This document shows positions 1-9,247 of a stretch of 64,000 nt of DNA, piece after piece. Each line of letters begins with the position of its first letter. Positions within the stretch are counted from its first letter, which is position 1. Source of the stretch: Commensalibacter papalotli (ex Servin-Garciduenas et al. 2014) (GTDB lineage: Bacteria > Pseudomonadota > Alphaproteobacteria > Acetobacterales > Acetobacteraceae). The notes beneath the pieces are model-generated. The model searched no databases. It worked only from the letters and a program-made list of their open reading frames with translations, and was not told where the DNA came from. The stretch is from NCBI RefSeq assembly GCF_000527695.1, contig NZ_ATSX01000001.1, forward strand, positions 558,001-622,000, read 5' to 3'. The translations under genes were made by a program, and so were the position numbers.

Positions 1-1842
1 CATGAAACCCTAGCTATTGCGATGAATCGTATTGGTGCGCGTTCTGATTCTGGTGAGGGCGGAGAGGATGCAAGTCGTTATAAACCTCGTGCTAATGGGG
101 ATAATGCATCTTCTGCGATCAAGCAAATTGCCTCAGGACGTTTTGGCGTTACGGCTGAATATTTAAATAATTGTCGTGAGATCGAAATTAAAGTTGCTCA
201 AGGCGCTAAACCAGGCGAAGGTGGTCAGCTTCCAGGTTTTAAAGTGACGGAATTAATTGGTAAATTGCGTCATGCTGTGCCAGGGGTTACGTTGATTTCT
301 CCACCGCCGCATCATGATATTTATTCCATTGAAGATTTGGCACAGCTTATTTACGATTTAAAACAAATTAACCCTGATGCAACGGTTGCGGTTAAATTAG
401 TTGCGTCTTCTGGGATTGGAACGATTGCTGCTGGGGTTGCAAAAGCCAAAGCGGATACAATTCTAATTTCTGGGCATAATGGTGGGACTGGTGCTTCTGC
501 TCAAACTTCAATTAAATATGGTGGTATCCCTTGGGAAATGGGGCTTGCTGAGGCACATCAAGTTTTGATGCTTAATCGCTTGCGTCATCGGATTACGTTG
601 CGTGTTGACGGTGGGATTAAAACTGGTCGAGATGTCGTGATTGCAGCGATGTTAGGTGCCGAGGAATTCGGTATTGGAACATTAAGCCTTATTGCGATGG
701 GCTGTATTATGGTGCGTCAATGTCATTCTAATACATGTCCAGTAGGTGTTTGCACACAAGACGAAAATCTACGTAAGAAATTTGTTCAAGATGGTGCAGA
801 TCGGGTTATTAACTTATTCTCTTTTATTGCTGAAGATGTAAGGAATATTCTTGCTTCTCTTGGTTTTTCTTCATTAAAAGAAATTATTGGACGAACAGAT
901 TTATTAAAACAAGTTTTGCGTGGGGCTTCTTATCTTGATGATTTAGATTTGAACTCTTTGCTTGCTCGTGTTGATGCAGGCCCATATGCAAGATATTGTA
1001 CACGTGAGGGTCGTAACGAGGTTCCTGAAACTTTGGATGCACAAATGATAGTCGATGCGCAGCCTTTGTTTGAGCACGGAGAAAAAATGCAATTGCGTTA
1101 TAATGTTGAAAATACATATCGTGCAATTGGAACTAAAATTTCTTCTAAAATTACACGTCGTTTTGGTATGACAGGGTTGGCAGCTGATCATTTAACAATC
1201 AGACTAAGTGGTTCTGCAGGGCAATCATTGGGGGCTTTTGCAGTTCAAGGGTTGAAACTGGAAGTTTTCGGTGATGCCAATGATTATGTTGGTAAAGGTT
1301 TGTCTGGCGCAACCATCGTTGTCCGCCCTGTGCCAGAAACCAAACTGATCTCACATCATAATATGATTATTGGAAATACAGTTTTATATGGTGCAACCTC
1401 TGGGCGTTTATATGCTGCTGGAATTGCTGGTGAACGTTTTGCCGTGCGCAATTCTGGTGCTATTGCTGTGGTTGAAGGTTGTGGTGCCAATGGGTGTGAA
1501 TATATGACGGGTGGAACGGTTGTTATTCTTGGGGAAATTGGTGTTAACTTTGGTGCTGGTTTTACAGGGGGAATGGCTTTTGTTTATGATCCTCATGCAC
1601 AATTTAATGATCGTGTTAACTCTGATAGTGTTCAGTGGCAACGTGTTATTGATTCGAAATGGGAAGAAGTTTTGCGTAACCATATTGAGCAACATGTCAA
1701 AGAAACAGAAAGTCGATATGCAGCGTCTTTGTTACATGAGTGGCAAAATACATTACAGCATTTTTGGCATATTGTGCCTACTGAATATGCCAAAGCAATT
1801 AATTTTCAATTTAAAGAAACTGCAATTCAAAAATCAGCCTAA
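1..1842 (+). CDS. gltB: Glutamate synthase (NADPH) large subunit, C-terminal part (cut by window edge)
   Basis: The large subunit of glutamate synthase makes two glutamates from glutamine and 2-oxoglutarate in the cytoplasm. The frame is open from base 1, so the first Met at 22 is internal and about 613 residues of a roughly 1,500-residue protein are visible. The start carries the GEGGED segment of the FMN/glutamate-synthase domain; a Cys cluster around bases 710-755 (C-x5-C-x4-C-x4-C spacing) supplies the 3Fe-4S ligands; the last 200 residues form the Gly-rich GXGXG beta-helix domain (GSAGQSLGAF onward). The gene ends 27 bases before a strong terminator, so gltD is not directly downstream here. 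Family assignment is certain; only the N-terminus is missing. Confidence 0.95.
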   Translation, partial: HETLAIAMNRIGARSDSGEGGEDASRYKPRANGDNASSAIKQIASGRFGVTAEYLNNCREIEIKVAQGAKPGEGGQLPGFKVTELIGKLRHAVPGVTLISPPPHHDIYSIEDLAQLIYDLKQINPDATVAVKLVASSGIGTIAAGVAKAKADTILISGHNGGTGASAQTSIKYGGIPWEMGLAEAHQVLMLNRLRHRITLRVDGGIKTGRDVVIAAMLGAEEFGIGTLSLIAMGCIMVRQCHSNTCPVGVCTQDENLRKKFVQDGADRVINLFSFIAEDVRNILASLGFSSLKEIIGRTDLLKQVLRGASYLDDLDLNSLLARVDAGPYARYCTREGRNEVPETLDAQMIVDAQPLFEHGEKMQLRYNVENTYRAIGTKISSKITRRFGMTGLAADHLTIRLSGSAGQSLGAFAVQGLKLEVFGDANDYVGKGLSGATIVVRPVPETKLISHHNMIIGNTVLYGATSGRLYAAGIAGERFAVRNSGAIAVVEGCGANGCEYMTGGTVVILGEIGVNFGAGFTGGMAFVYDPHAQFNDRVNSDSVQWQRVIDSKWEEVLRNHIEQHVKETESRYAASLLHEWQNTLQHFWHIVPTEYAKAINFQFKETAIQKSA

Positions 1843-1869
1843 TTTAACTTAGTATTCAAGCTCTGCTGT

Positions 1870-1900
1870 AGGAGTGTATTTAATACACTCCTATTTTTTT
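1870..1900 (+). terminator. Rho-independent terminator after gltB
   Basis: A perfect 9-bp stem (1870-1878 with 1884-1892) and a 5-base loop are followed by a run of seven T. It lies just after the gltB stop codon. Confidence 0.85.
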
Positions 1901-2168
1901 GAAATTGCAAAAAGAGTTATAAAATCAATCTGGAGATTTTCATAAAATAGCAGTTGTTGTTTTGTAATTAAATTTATCGTTCTTATTGTGATCAAAATAT
2001 GATACATAATATAGTCAAGTAAGTATTTTAAACGAGGCAGATAGTTTCATAACGGAATATATGTAAGATCATAATGATGTGATTTAATAGATCATCGATT
2101 GATTTCTCTGTTTAATATGCGTTTATAAAAAGATATCATATTTATTTTAAACGGAGAGAGATATAAAT
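1901..2168. other. AT-rich intergenic region upstream of the antiporter
   Basis: No gene is visible between the gltB terminator and the antiporter start. The last 15 bases contain a good ribosome binding site (ACGGAGAGAG) for the gene at 2169. The promoter is presumably here, but I could not single out a convincing -35/-10 pair. Confidence 0.4.
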
Positions 2169-4883
2169 ATGCCAGTTACCGGCCTGGCTACTGTTTTACT
2201 AGCAACAGCCATTCTTTTAGTTATCGTCAGTGCCGTTCAGCCTTTGGCTAAACGGATTGAATTATCCGAAACAGTTTTGTTGGCGATTGTGGGGATTATC
2301 CTTGGGGGGGCTGCTGATCTTGTATTACATAGCTCTCATATTTTTATTTTTGATACCGCGGCCGAAGTGCTGTTGGATTTTCCGATAAATAGTGAGGGGT
2401 TCCTTTTAATATTTTTGCCGATCTTGGTTTTTCAGGCAGGACTTGCAATCGACGTGCGCAGGCTTGCTCATGAAATGGGAACGGTTTTGTTATTGGCGAT
2501 TGTGGCGGTGGTGTTATCTACTGCGATGATTGGGCTGGCTTTATATCCGTTTTCGGGTATGCCTTTGATTGTTTGCTTATTGGTAGGATCCATCGTTGCA
2601 ACAACAGATCCATCCGCAGTGGCAGGCATTTTTCGTGAAATTGGTGCTGCGACACGTTTAACACGCCTTGTTGAAGGGGAATCTTTGTTAAACGATGCTG
2701 CTGCAATCTCTATCTTTTCGACGTTAATTGCAGCAATTATTGCTCATAAAGAAGTGCATTTTATGAGCTCTGCTGCTAGTATTTTAATCTCTTTTGTGGG
2801 CGCAGTCATCGTTGGTTTTGTTTTTGCACGTCTTGCTTTGTGGATGATTGTGGCATTAGGTTCTACGTCTGGTCGTGCGGGTGAGATTACATTAACAGTT
2901 GCTTTGCCTTATATCTCTTATATTGTTTGTGATGATATTATTGGATTTTCAGGTGTAGTTGCTGCAGCTGCAGCAGGTTTGACTTTATCAGCCTATGGCC
3001 CTTCAACGTTTCGTCCTCAGACTTGGCGATTTTTGAATGAAATTTGGCAACAAATAGTCTTTTGGGCTGGGTCTTTGTTGTTTGTTTTAGCCTCAATGCT
3101 CGTTCCTCGTTTATTGATTGGAATGACCAAGTGGGATTGTGTGCTGATTTTAATTGCTACGATTGCAGGGTTAATTGCTCGCGCTATTGTAATCTTTGGC
3201 ATGCTGCCTATTTTGGCTGCTACTAAGATTTCACCTCCCGTTCCAACACCGTTTAAAGCAACGATGGTTTGGGGAGGGCTGCGTGGTGCTATTACTTTGG
3301 CGTTGGCGTTGGCCGTTACTGAAAATGAGTTGGTTTCCACACCGATTTCTCATTTTGTTGGAATTATTGCCACGGGATTTGTGTTAATCACTTTGTTGGT
3401 TAATGGTACGACCTTACGGGCTGTTGTTGTTTATTTTCGTTTGAACGAATTAACGCCTATAGATCAAGCCGTTCGTCATCAAATTATTAGTATTGGTTTG
3501 GGCAGAGTCCGTGATAAAACCAGGCGTACTGCGAACGAGTTTGGTTTTAATAATCAAACAACGGGATATGTTATTGAGGAGCTCGACAGGCGTATAGAGG
3601 AAGAACAAGAGGCTAATACTTTTGATACGGCAATTGGAAATCGTCAACGAATTACCCTAGCGTTGATAACGATTGCTGCGCAAGAACGTTCTATTTTGCT
3701 TGACTTATTCCGCATGCAGGGATTGCCTAGACGGGTTATGGAGACTTTGTTACGCTCAGCAGAAGCAGCCATTGATGGTGCTTGGCAAGATGGTCGTTAT
3801 GGGTATGTAAAGGCAATGCATAAACGCTTGCATCCGCCTTTACGCTTTCGTATCGCACAAAATATTCATCGCACATTACACATAGATCGTCCATTAATGT
3901 ATTGCATGATGGAACGTTTTGAGATTTTGTTGGTTTCAAGATTTGTATCTATTTCTTTGACACGCTTTGTTAAGCGTCGGATAGAACCCACTCTTGGGAC
4001 GCGCGTTGCTGAAATTATTTCTGAGGTTTTAGATCGTCAAAATCGCATGTTAGATGATGCTCTAGAAACAATGCGTATGCATTATCAAGGTTACATAGAA
4101 GCTTTAGAGGCTCGTTTTTTAAAGATGGTTTCTCTTAGATTTGAAACTGAGGAATATGATGGGTTATTGACTGAATCTTTGATTAGTGAAGAGTTGCATC
4201 AAGAGCTAGATAAAGGGATTGAAAAGCGTTACTCAAGATATAATCGTCGTTTAAAATTTAATTTAAAAAGCGGGATTGAGCAACGAGTGCAAGAGTTGCC
4301 TTGTTTACGTGGCATTCCACAAGCGGTGTTGTATGATTTAAGTCTGTCAATGTCGATTTATTTCGTTTTTCCTGGGCAAAAAATTTACTCTCGTGGAGAA
4401 CGAATTAAAAATGTTTTCTTTATTAGTAATGGTTTGTTCGAAACACATATAGAAGATAAAGCATTTACGTATGGTGCAGGAGATGTTTTAGGGGCGAATG
4501 AATTAATAGCAAGAAAACATAGAACAGCCTCAATTTATCGTTCCTTGCGATTTGGTTATTTATTAACTATGCCTATTGATGTGTTCAAGCGCTTAGTATC
4601 TGAGTATCCTGTTGTTCGTCATAATTTAGTGCAAATTGACTTTGCACGTAATCGCCCAGAGGCTGAATACGATTCAAAAGACACAATGCCTTTGTTAGAA
4701 TATATGCCTCCAGCAATTGAAGGTAAGTCAGTTTCCTCTCTTAAAGCTCAAAGAGAAAATGATAATCAGGAAAATACTGTTGAACAGGAAGAAAACTTAT
4801 CATCAGGAACAAAAGAAGATCAATCTCATGTTGTCGAGCCACGAAACTCTGAAGAAAAAAACGGTGAAGATCCTTTTCAATAG
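2169..4883 (+). CDS. CPA1 family Na+/H+ antiporter with C-terminal cNMP-binding-like domain
   Basis: This inner-membrane cation/proton antiporter has 904 residues, far longer than a bare transporter. Residues 1-415 are about 12 hydrophobic helices with the CPA1 signatures LLNDAAAISIF (ion-binding Asp, near residue 175) and WGGLRGAITLALAL (near 365). Residues 420-700 are a hydrophilic, probably helical cytoplasmic region. Residues about 710-830 resemble a cyclic-nucleotide-binding fold: the FPGQKIYSRGE strand, a GLFETHI strand, and a phosphate-cassette-like segment GANELIARKHRTAS that keeps Glu and Arg. A charged Glu/Asn-rich tail follows. The Shine-Dalgarno ACGGAGAGAG supports the ATG. Likely role is Na+ or K+/pH homeostasis, perhaps gated by a nucleotide; ligand and ion are inference. 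Confidence 0.88.
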   Translation: MPVTGLATVLLATAILLVIVSAVQPLAKRIELSETVLLAIVGIILGGAADLVLHSSHIFIFDTAAEVLLDFPINSEGFLLIFLPILVFQAGLAIDVRRLAHEMGTVLLLAIVAVVLSTAMIGLALYPFSGMPLIVCLLVGSIVATTDPSAVAGIFREIGAATRLTRLVEGESLLNDAAAISIFSTLIAAIIAHKEVHFMSSAASILISFVGAVIVGFVFARLALWMIVALGSTSGRAGEITLTVALPYISYIVCDDIIGFSGVVAAAAAGLTLSAYGPSTFRPQTWRFLNEIWQQIVFWAGSLLFVLASMLVPRLLIGMTKWDCVLILIATIAGLIARAIVIFGMLPILAATKISPPVPTPFKATMVWGGLRGAITLALALAVTENELVSTPISHFVGIIATGFVLITLLVNGTTLRAVVVYFRLNELTPIDQAVRHQIISIGLGRVRDKTRRTANEFGFNNQTTGYVIEELDRRIEEEQEANTFDTAIGNRQRITLALITIAAQERSILLDLFRMQGLPRRVMETLLRSAEAAIDGAWQDGRYGYVKAMHKRLHPPLRFRIAQNIHRTLHIDRPLMYCMMERFEILLVSRFVSISLTRFVKRRIEPTLGTRVAEIISEVLDRQNRMLDDALETMRMHYQGYIEALEARFLKMVSLRFETEEYDGLLTESLISEELHQELDKGIEKRYSRYNRRLKFNLKSGIEQRVQELPCLRGIPQAVLYDLSLSMSIYFVFPGQKIYSRGERIKNVFFISNGLFETHIEDKAFTYGAGDVLGANELIARKHRTASIYRSLRFGYLLTMPIDVFKRLVSEYPVVRHNLVQIDFARNRPEAEYDSKDTMPLLEYMPPAIEGKSVSSLKAQRENDNQENTVEQEENLSSGTKEDQSHVVEPRNSEEKNGEDPFQ

Positions 4884-4904
4884 ATTAAGTTATGAAAAGT
4901 TAAT

Positions 4905-4940
4905 TAATCATAAGGGAAAGAATATTTTCCTTTATGATTA
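4905..4940 (+). terminator. Strong hairpin between antiporter and dehydrogenase operon
   Basis: A 15-bp stem with one G-U pair (4905-4919 with 4926-4940) and a 6-base loop starts 22 bases after the antiporter stop. No clear T run follows, so it may be a weak or factor-assisted terminator, or an mRNA-stabilising hairpin. Confidence 0.45.
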
Positions 4941-4978
4941 AGGTAGCCACTGGAACTCTAAAACAGACATAGTATATT

Positions 4979-5443
4979 ATGATTACATTAAATATTAATA
5001 ATAAAATGGTTAATTTGGATGTTTCCGAAGATATGCCACTGCTCTGGGTTTTGCGCGATATTATAGGACTGACAGGAGCTAAATATGGTTGTGGAACAGG
5101 AGAATGTGCTGCCTGCACGGTGCATTTAGATGGTAAGCCTGTGCGGTCTTGTATCCTGCCCGTAGGTAATATTGGTGAGAAATCAATTATTACCATTGAA
5201 GGATTGGGGAACGACCCAATTGCACAAAAAATACTTGATGGTTGGGTTGAAAAACAGCCTACACAATGCGGATATTGTCAACCAGGTCAAATTATGGCCG
5301 CTATCGCTTTACTTCATGAGAATGAAAAACCCAGTAAAGAAGAAATCAATATTGCTCTTTCTGGACATATTTGTCGTTGTGGGATGTATCAGCGGATAAG
5401 AAGTGCTATTAAAGTTGCGATTGGAAGCACAGAAGATGAGTGA
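4979..5443 (+). CDS. (2Fe-2S)-binding small subunit of molybdopterin aldehyde/isoquinoline-type dehydrogenase
   Basis: This is the electron-transfer subunit of a xanthine-oxidase-family enzyme of the isoquinoline oxidoreductase (IorA) / acetic-acid-bacterial aldehyde dehydrogenase type. At 154 residues it has the normal length. Four Cys of the plant-ferredoxin-type cluster are visible (C38, C43, C46, C58), and four of the second cluster (C97, C100, C132, C134) in the usual CGYC and CRCG contexts. It has no signal peptide, as expected for a subunit carried out by its Tat partner. The stop overlaps the start of the large subunit by 8 bases, which implies translational coupling. The true substrate (acetaldehyde is the obvious candidate in this bacterial group) is inferred from family and context. 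Confidence 0.92.
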   Translation: MITLNINNKMVNLDVSEDMPLLWVLRDIIGLTGAKYGCGTGECAACTVHLDGKPVRSCILPVGNIGEKSIITIEGLGNDPIAQKILDGWVEKQPTQCGYCQPGQIMAAIALLHENEKPSKEEINIALSGHICRCGMYQRIRSAIKVAIGSTEDE

Positions 5444-7607
5444 CATATCAAGACGTGCTTTTTTAACGAGGGCTGGAGCTTTGGCACTTGGATTTTCTTT
5501 TCCTTTATTCTCAGGGAAAGCTCAGGATAGCCAATCATCATTAAAGTTTAAAAATTCTACTGACGATGATAACCGTAAGTCTTCTCTTGAATATCATAAT
5601 GCTTATATTGAAATTACACCCAGTAATGAAGTTGTTTTCCGTATTCCTGATATTGAATTAGGGCAAGGGATTTATACAGCAGCAGCAATGTTATTGGCCG
5701 AAGAGCTGGAAGTTGAGCTATCTGCTGTAAAAGTACGGCCTGCCTTACCTAGTCCAGAATATATTTTAAAGGGTGAATTGACAGAAATTACTTGGGGATC
5801 TGGGTCAACTCAAAAAGATTGGTTACCTCTTCAACAGGCTGCGGCAACTTTACGAATAATGCTGATTGAATCGGCAGCACAGTTTTGGAGAATAAATCCA
5901 GATCAATGTTATACACAAAAAGGGCAAATATACGGGCCAGACAATCGACAATCACCGTATTCACAATTTTTAGTACCAGCAGATAAATTATCTATACCCA
6001 AAGACATTATTTTAAAGAAAAAAGAAGCTTATAGTCTAATAGGTAAGTCTCAACCAAGGGTAGATACGCCTTCAAAAATTAATGGTAAAGCGATATTTGC
6101 TGCGGATATTAGCTTACCAGCAATAAAGACAGGTTATATGATTGCTTGTCCGGTTGTTGGGGGCAAATTAGTTCGTATTCATGATCAACAAGCAAGGCAG
6201 GTTCAAGGTGTTGTTGATATATTGAGCCTTGAAGATATGGTTTGCATTATTGCAGAGCATTTTTGGGCTGCTTCTAAGGCTGCAAAGTTGTTAAAAATTG
6301 AATGGGATTTTGGCCCTAATGGAACGACTTCAACCGATAGTATTTATAAACAACTTATTCAAGCAAGTGATCAAAAAGGAATTGTCGGATATAGTAATAG
6401 TTCTGTAAAAATCGAAACGGCTTTGGCTGCAACCAGTCACGTTTACAAAATGACTTATAGGCAACCCATGTTGGCACATGCTGCATTAGAAGCTTTGAGT
6501 TGTACTATAGAGATTAATGATAATCATTGTGAAATATGGTCTTGTTCACAAACGCCTTTAAGAACTCAGGAACGAATTGCAGAGCTCCTAAAAAGAGATA
6601 AAAAAGATATTATTTTTCATAATGTCTATGTAGGGGGCAGTTTTGGCCGTCGCTTGGATGATGATTATATTCTTCAAGCTGTTAAATTTGCACAAAAAAT
6701 TTCATATCCTTTGAAATGTGTTTGGTCTCGAGAGGAAGATTTTCTGCAAGATCATGTGCGTCCTCCATATTTAGATCAGATTGAAGTTGGGGTTGGTGCT
6801 GATGGGTTATTAACGACAGTTAAACATAACCTTGTTGGGCCTTCGATTATGGCAAGGTGGGATAAATCACAATTAACCAAAGAGGGAATGGATCCCGATT
6901 TATTTTTGGGGATTAATACAATTCCTTATGAAATACCACATTATCAGCTGAATTATACTAGATGTGATATTGATGCGATTATTCCTGGTTGGTGGCAAGG
7001 TAATGGTGCAACGCGAAATGTTTTTGTGATAGAATCTATCATTAACAAATGCGCGGTTAAAGCCAAGAAAGACGTGATTGAATATCGTAAGCAATTAAAA
7101 GTAGATGCAAGAGCAACAGCAGTAATGGATCTGGTTGCTCAACATGCACAATGGGATCAACCACTTTCAAAAGATATAGGTAGAGGCTTTGCACTAGCAC
7201 ATGTTTTTAATAGCTATATTGCAATGGTGGTCGAAGCTGAGGTTACTGCAATGTCAGTTGTACGTTTACACCGTGTGATTGTGGCTGTTGATTGTGGATT
7301 GGCAGTTAATCCAGATCAAATTGCAGCTCAAATTGAAAGTAGTGCAATAATAGGGCTAGGTTCAGCCCTTTATAATGAGGTTCAACTTGAACAAGGGAAA
7401 ATAGTACAGCGTAACTTTAATCAATATCGTATATTACATATGAATGAAGCACCACAAATAGAAGTGCATATTATAAAAAGTGATGAGGCACCTTCGGGCG
7501 TAGGAGAGCTGGGTACAATTGTTGCTGCTCCTGCATTAGCACATGCTTTAGGATCAATTTTGAACAAACAATTATATAGTTTGCCCTTGAATAAATATTT
7601 GCTTTAA
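5436..7607 (+). CDS. Molybdopterin-binding large subunit of periplasmic aldehyde/isoquinoline-type dehydrogenase
   Basis: This catalytic subunit binds the molybdenum cofactor. The start at 5436 gives 723 residues and puts a twin-arginine signal (SRRAFLT, residues 5-11, then a hydrophobic stretch) at the N-terminus, so the folded enzyme is exported to the periplasm; a longer in-frame start at 5403 would bury that signal. Family motifs include GGSFGRR (400-406, one Ser in place of the usual third Gly) and GVGE with the presumed catalytic Glu691. The protein ends with the IorB-like SLPL. With the Fe-S subunit before it and the tri-haem cytochrome after it, it matches the aldehyde dehydrogenases described in acetic acid bacteria that pass electrons to quinone. 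Substrate is inferred. Confidence 0.9.
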   Translation: MSDISRRAFLTRAGALALGFSFPLFSGKAQDSQSSLKFKNSTDDDNRKSSLEYHNAYIEITPSNEVVFRIPDIELGQGIYTAAAMLLAEELEVELSAVKVRPALPSPEYILKGELTEITWGSGSTQKDWLPLQQAAATLRIMLIESAAQFWRINPDQCYTQKGQIYGPDNRQSPYSQFLVPADKLSIPKDIILKKKEAYSLIGKSQPRVDTPSKINGKAIFAADISLPAIKTGYMIACPVVGGKLVRIHDQQARQVQGVVDILSLEDMVCIIAEHFWAASKAAKLLKIEWDFGPNGTTSTDSIYKQLIQASDQKGIVGYSNSSVKIETALAATSHVYKMTYRQPMLAHAALEALSCTIEINDNHCEIWSCSQTPLRTQERIAELLKRDKKDIIFHNVYVGGSFGRRLDDDYILQAVKFAQKISYPLKCVWSREEDFLQDHVRPPYLDQIEVGVGADGLLTTVKHNLVGPSIMARWDKSQLTKEGMDPDLFLGINTIPYEIPHYQLNYTRCDIDAIIPGWWQGNGATRNVFVIESIINKCAVKAKKDVIEYRKQLKVDARATAVMDLVAQHAQWDQPLSKDIGRGFALAHVFNSYIAMVVEAEVTAMSVVRLHRVIVAVDCGLAVNPDQIAAQIESSAIIGLGSALYNEVQLEQGKIVQRNFNQYRILHMNEAPQIEVHIIKSDEAPSGVGELGTIVAAPALAHALGSILNKQLYSLPLNKYLL

Positions 7608-7655
7608 ATTTAAGATAAATTGATCTTAATATTTTAGTTAAAACCAGAGATTGAA

Positions 7656-7898
7656 ATGTTTAAAAATCATAATAAGTCAATAGGTTATCTGGTCGGTGTT
7701 GGTTGTGGATTTATTGGAATAGGCCTTGGAAGTCTATTAGCATTATACGGTGTCGTGTTAGGACATCTATATTTAAAAGATGGGACTAATTTTGTTAATA
7801 ACTGGCAGTCTTTAGGCCTAGATGTAGGAATTATAAGCGCAATAATAGGTATTATTTCATCAATATATGGAATAATAATTAACAGATTTAAATATTAA
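7656..7898 (+). CDS. Small two-helix membrane protein inside the dehydrogenase operon
   Basis: I do not recognise a family for this 80-residue protein. It has two hydrophobic, Gly/Ile-rich segments (about 10-34 and 54-75) separated by a short polar loop, so it should be an integral inner-membrane hairpin. It lies 48 bases after the molybdopterin subunit and 33 bases before the cytochrome gene on the same strand, so it is probably co-transcribed. A purine-rich GAGATTGAA stretch stands just before the ATG. A membrane anchor, assembly factor or quinone-proximal subunit of the dehydrogenase is possible, but this rests on position alone. Confidence 0.6.
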   Translation: MFKNHNKSIGYLVGVGCGFIGIGLGSLLALYGVVLGHLYLKDGTNFVNNWQSLGLDVGIISAIIGIISSIYGIIINRFKY

Positions 7899-7931
7899 TA
7901 ATTATGGTTTGATAAGGTTTAGAATAGGTTT

Positions 7932-9215
7932 ATGATTAATTTTTCTTGTTATTTAATTCAAAAAGCGTTTGTAAAAGGAATAATTCTTGTTGTTGTTTTA
8001 TTGCCTTTTGAACAGGTTTTGGCACAAGAAGATCAAATTGTTCTAAAGCAAGCTCAGATTGCTAAAGGAGAATATTTATTCCGTGCTTCGGGCTGTCAAA
8101 CTTGCCATACCGCTGAGGAGGATAAATTTTTAGCTGGAGGCAAGGCATTTCGGATTAAAAATCAAGGCATTGTTTATTCTTCCAATATTACATCTGATAA
8201 AGAAACAGGTATTGGTAATTATACGGATGAAGAATTTATTCGTGCTTTACAAGATGGTGTTGGGCATAAAGATAAGCATTTATACCCTGTGATGCCTTAT
8301 TCTGCTTATAGCTTAATGAGCACAGACGAAATCTTAGCAATCAAAGCTTATTTAGATCAACAACCTGCTATTAAGAATAAAGTTCATCAGGAAGATATGG
8401 TTTTTCCATATAATATGAGATGGGCAATTCGTGCATGGAACTGGAAGAATGACACAGAGGGGCATTTTCAGAGCAATCCTGACAAATCTGCACAATGGAA
8501 CCGAGGTAAATTTTTAGTAGAGGGCCCAGGGCATTGCGCATATTGTCATTCTCCCAAAGATTGGTCTAATGGCAGGGCTTCAACCAATGATTATTCTGGC
8601 TCAACTTATAATGGTTGGATTGCGTATAATATTTCCTCTGATGGGGATACGGGAATTGGTTCTTGGAGCGATAAAGATCTGCAACAATATTTATCCAAAG
8701 GTTATGTTGAGGGGCATGGGGCAGCCGTGGGTCCGATGGCAGAAATTATTAATACAAGTTTATCTCAACTAAGCCAAAAAGATATTCGTGCGATTGTGAT
8801 TTATTTACGTTCCTTACCAGCCAAAGAAAAAGGAGAAGGCGCGGCTAATATTTCTCCAACTGATCTTGAAAATGCAGAGCCCAGTCGCAGTCATGGCAGT
8901 CATTTATTCGCAGCCCTGTGCGCTTCTTGTCACCAACAAAATGGTCAAGGGCGACAAGGTGAGTATGAAAGTCTGTGGGGTTCTAAAACGGTAACGTTGA
9001 CCAAAGGGACTAACTTAATTCGGGTTATTTTAGAAGGTTCAGAGCTAAAAGATTCCAAATTAGGAATATTTCCTATGCCAGGTTTTAAAGATGGATATAG
9101 TGATCAAGATATTGCTGATATCGCAAATTATGTGATCGCGCATTTCGGAAATAGGAATGGACATGTAACCGCAAAACAAGTAAAGCAAGAACGGGCGCAA
9201 TTAAAATTGCAGTAA
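7932..9215 (+). CDS. Tri-haem cytochrome c subunit of the membrane dehydrogenase
   Basis: This 427-residue exported cytochrome has three CxxCH haem sites: CQTCH (55-59), CAYCH (about 203-207) and CASCH (about 330-334). An N-terminal hydrophobic segment (about 12-31, ending VLAQ) is a signal peptide. This matches the cytochrome subunits of acetic-acid-bacterial alcohol and aldehyde dehydrogenases, which take electrons from the catalytic subunit and reduce ubiquinone at the periplasmic face. Its place as last gene of the Fe-S / molybdopterin / small membrane protein set makes it the electron exit of that complex. Each haem module has a candidate Met ligand downstream (such as MPY and MPG). Confidence 0.92.
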   Translation: MINFSCYLIQKAFVKGIILVVVLLPFEQVLAQEDQIVLKQAQIAKGEYLFRASGCQTCHTAEEDKFLAGGKAFRIKNQGIVYSSNITSDKETGIGNYTDEEFIRALQDGVGHKDKHLYPVMPYSAYSLMSTDEILAIKAYLDQQPAIKNKVHQEDMVFPYNMRWAIRAWNWKNDTEGHFQSNPDKSAQWNRGKFLVEGPGHCAYCHSPKDWSNGRASTNDYSGSTYNGWIAYNISSDGDTGIGSWSDKDLQQYLSKGYVEGHGAAVGPMAEIINTSLSQLSQKDIRAIVIYLRSLPAKEKGEGAANISPTDLENAEPSRSHGSHLFAALCASCHQQNGQGRQGEYESLWGSKTVTLTKGTNLIRVILEGSELKDSKLGIFPMPGFKDGYSDQDIADIANYVIAHFGNRNGHVTAKQVKQERAQLKLQ

Positions 9216-9247
9216 TCCTTTTATTTATATCAAAAAGAGATATGATC

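Noticed and set aside
22-24. Met at 22 as start of gltB.
   Set aside because: The frame is open to base 1 and the preceding residues (HETLAIA) fit the gltB sequence, so the gene is simply cut by the window edge.
5403-5435. Longer N-terminus of the molybdopterin subunit.
   Set aside because: It would put 11 residues before the twin-arginine signal and overlap the Fe-S gene coding more deeply; 5436 is the natural start.
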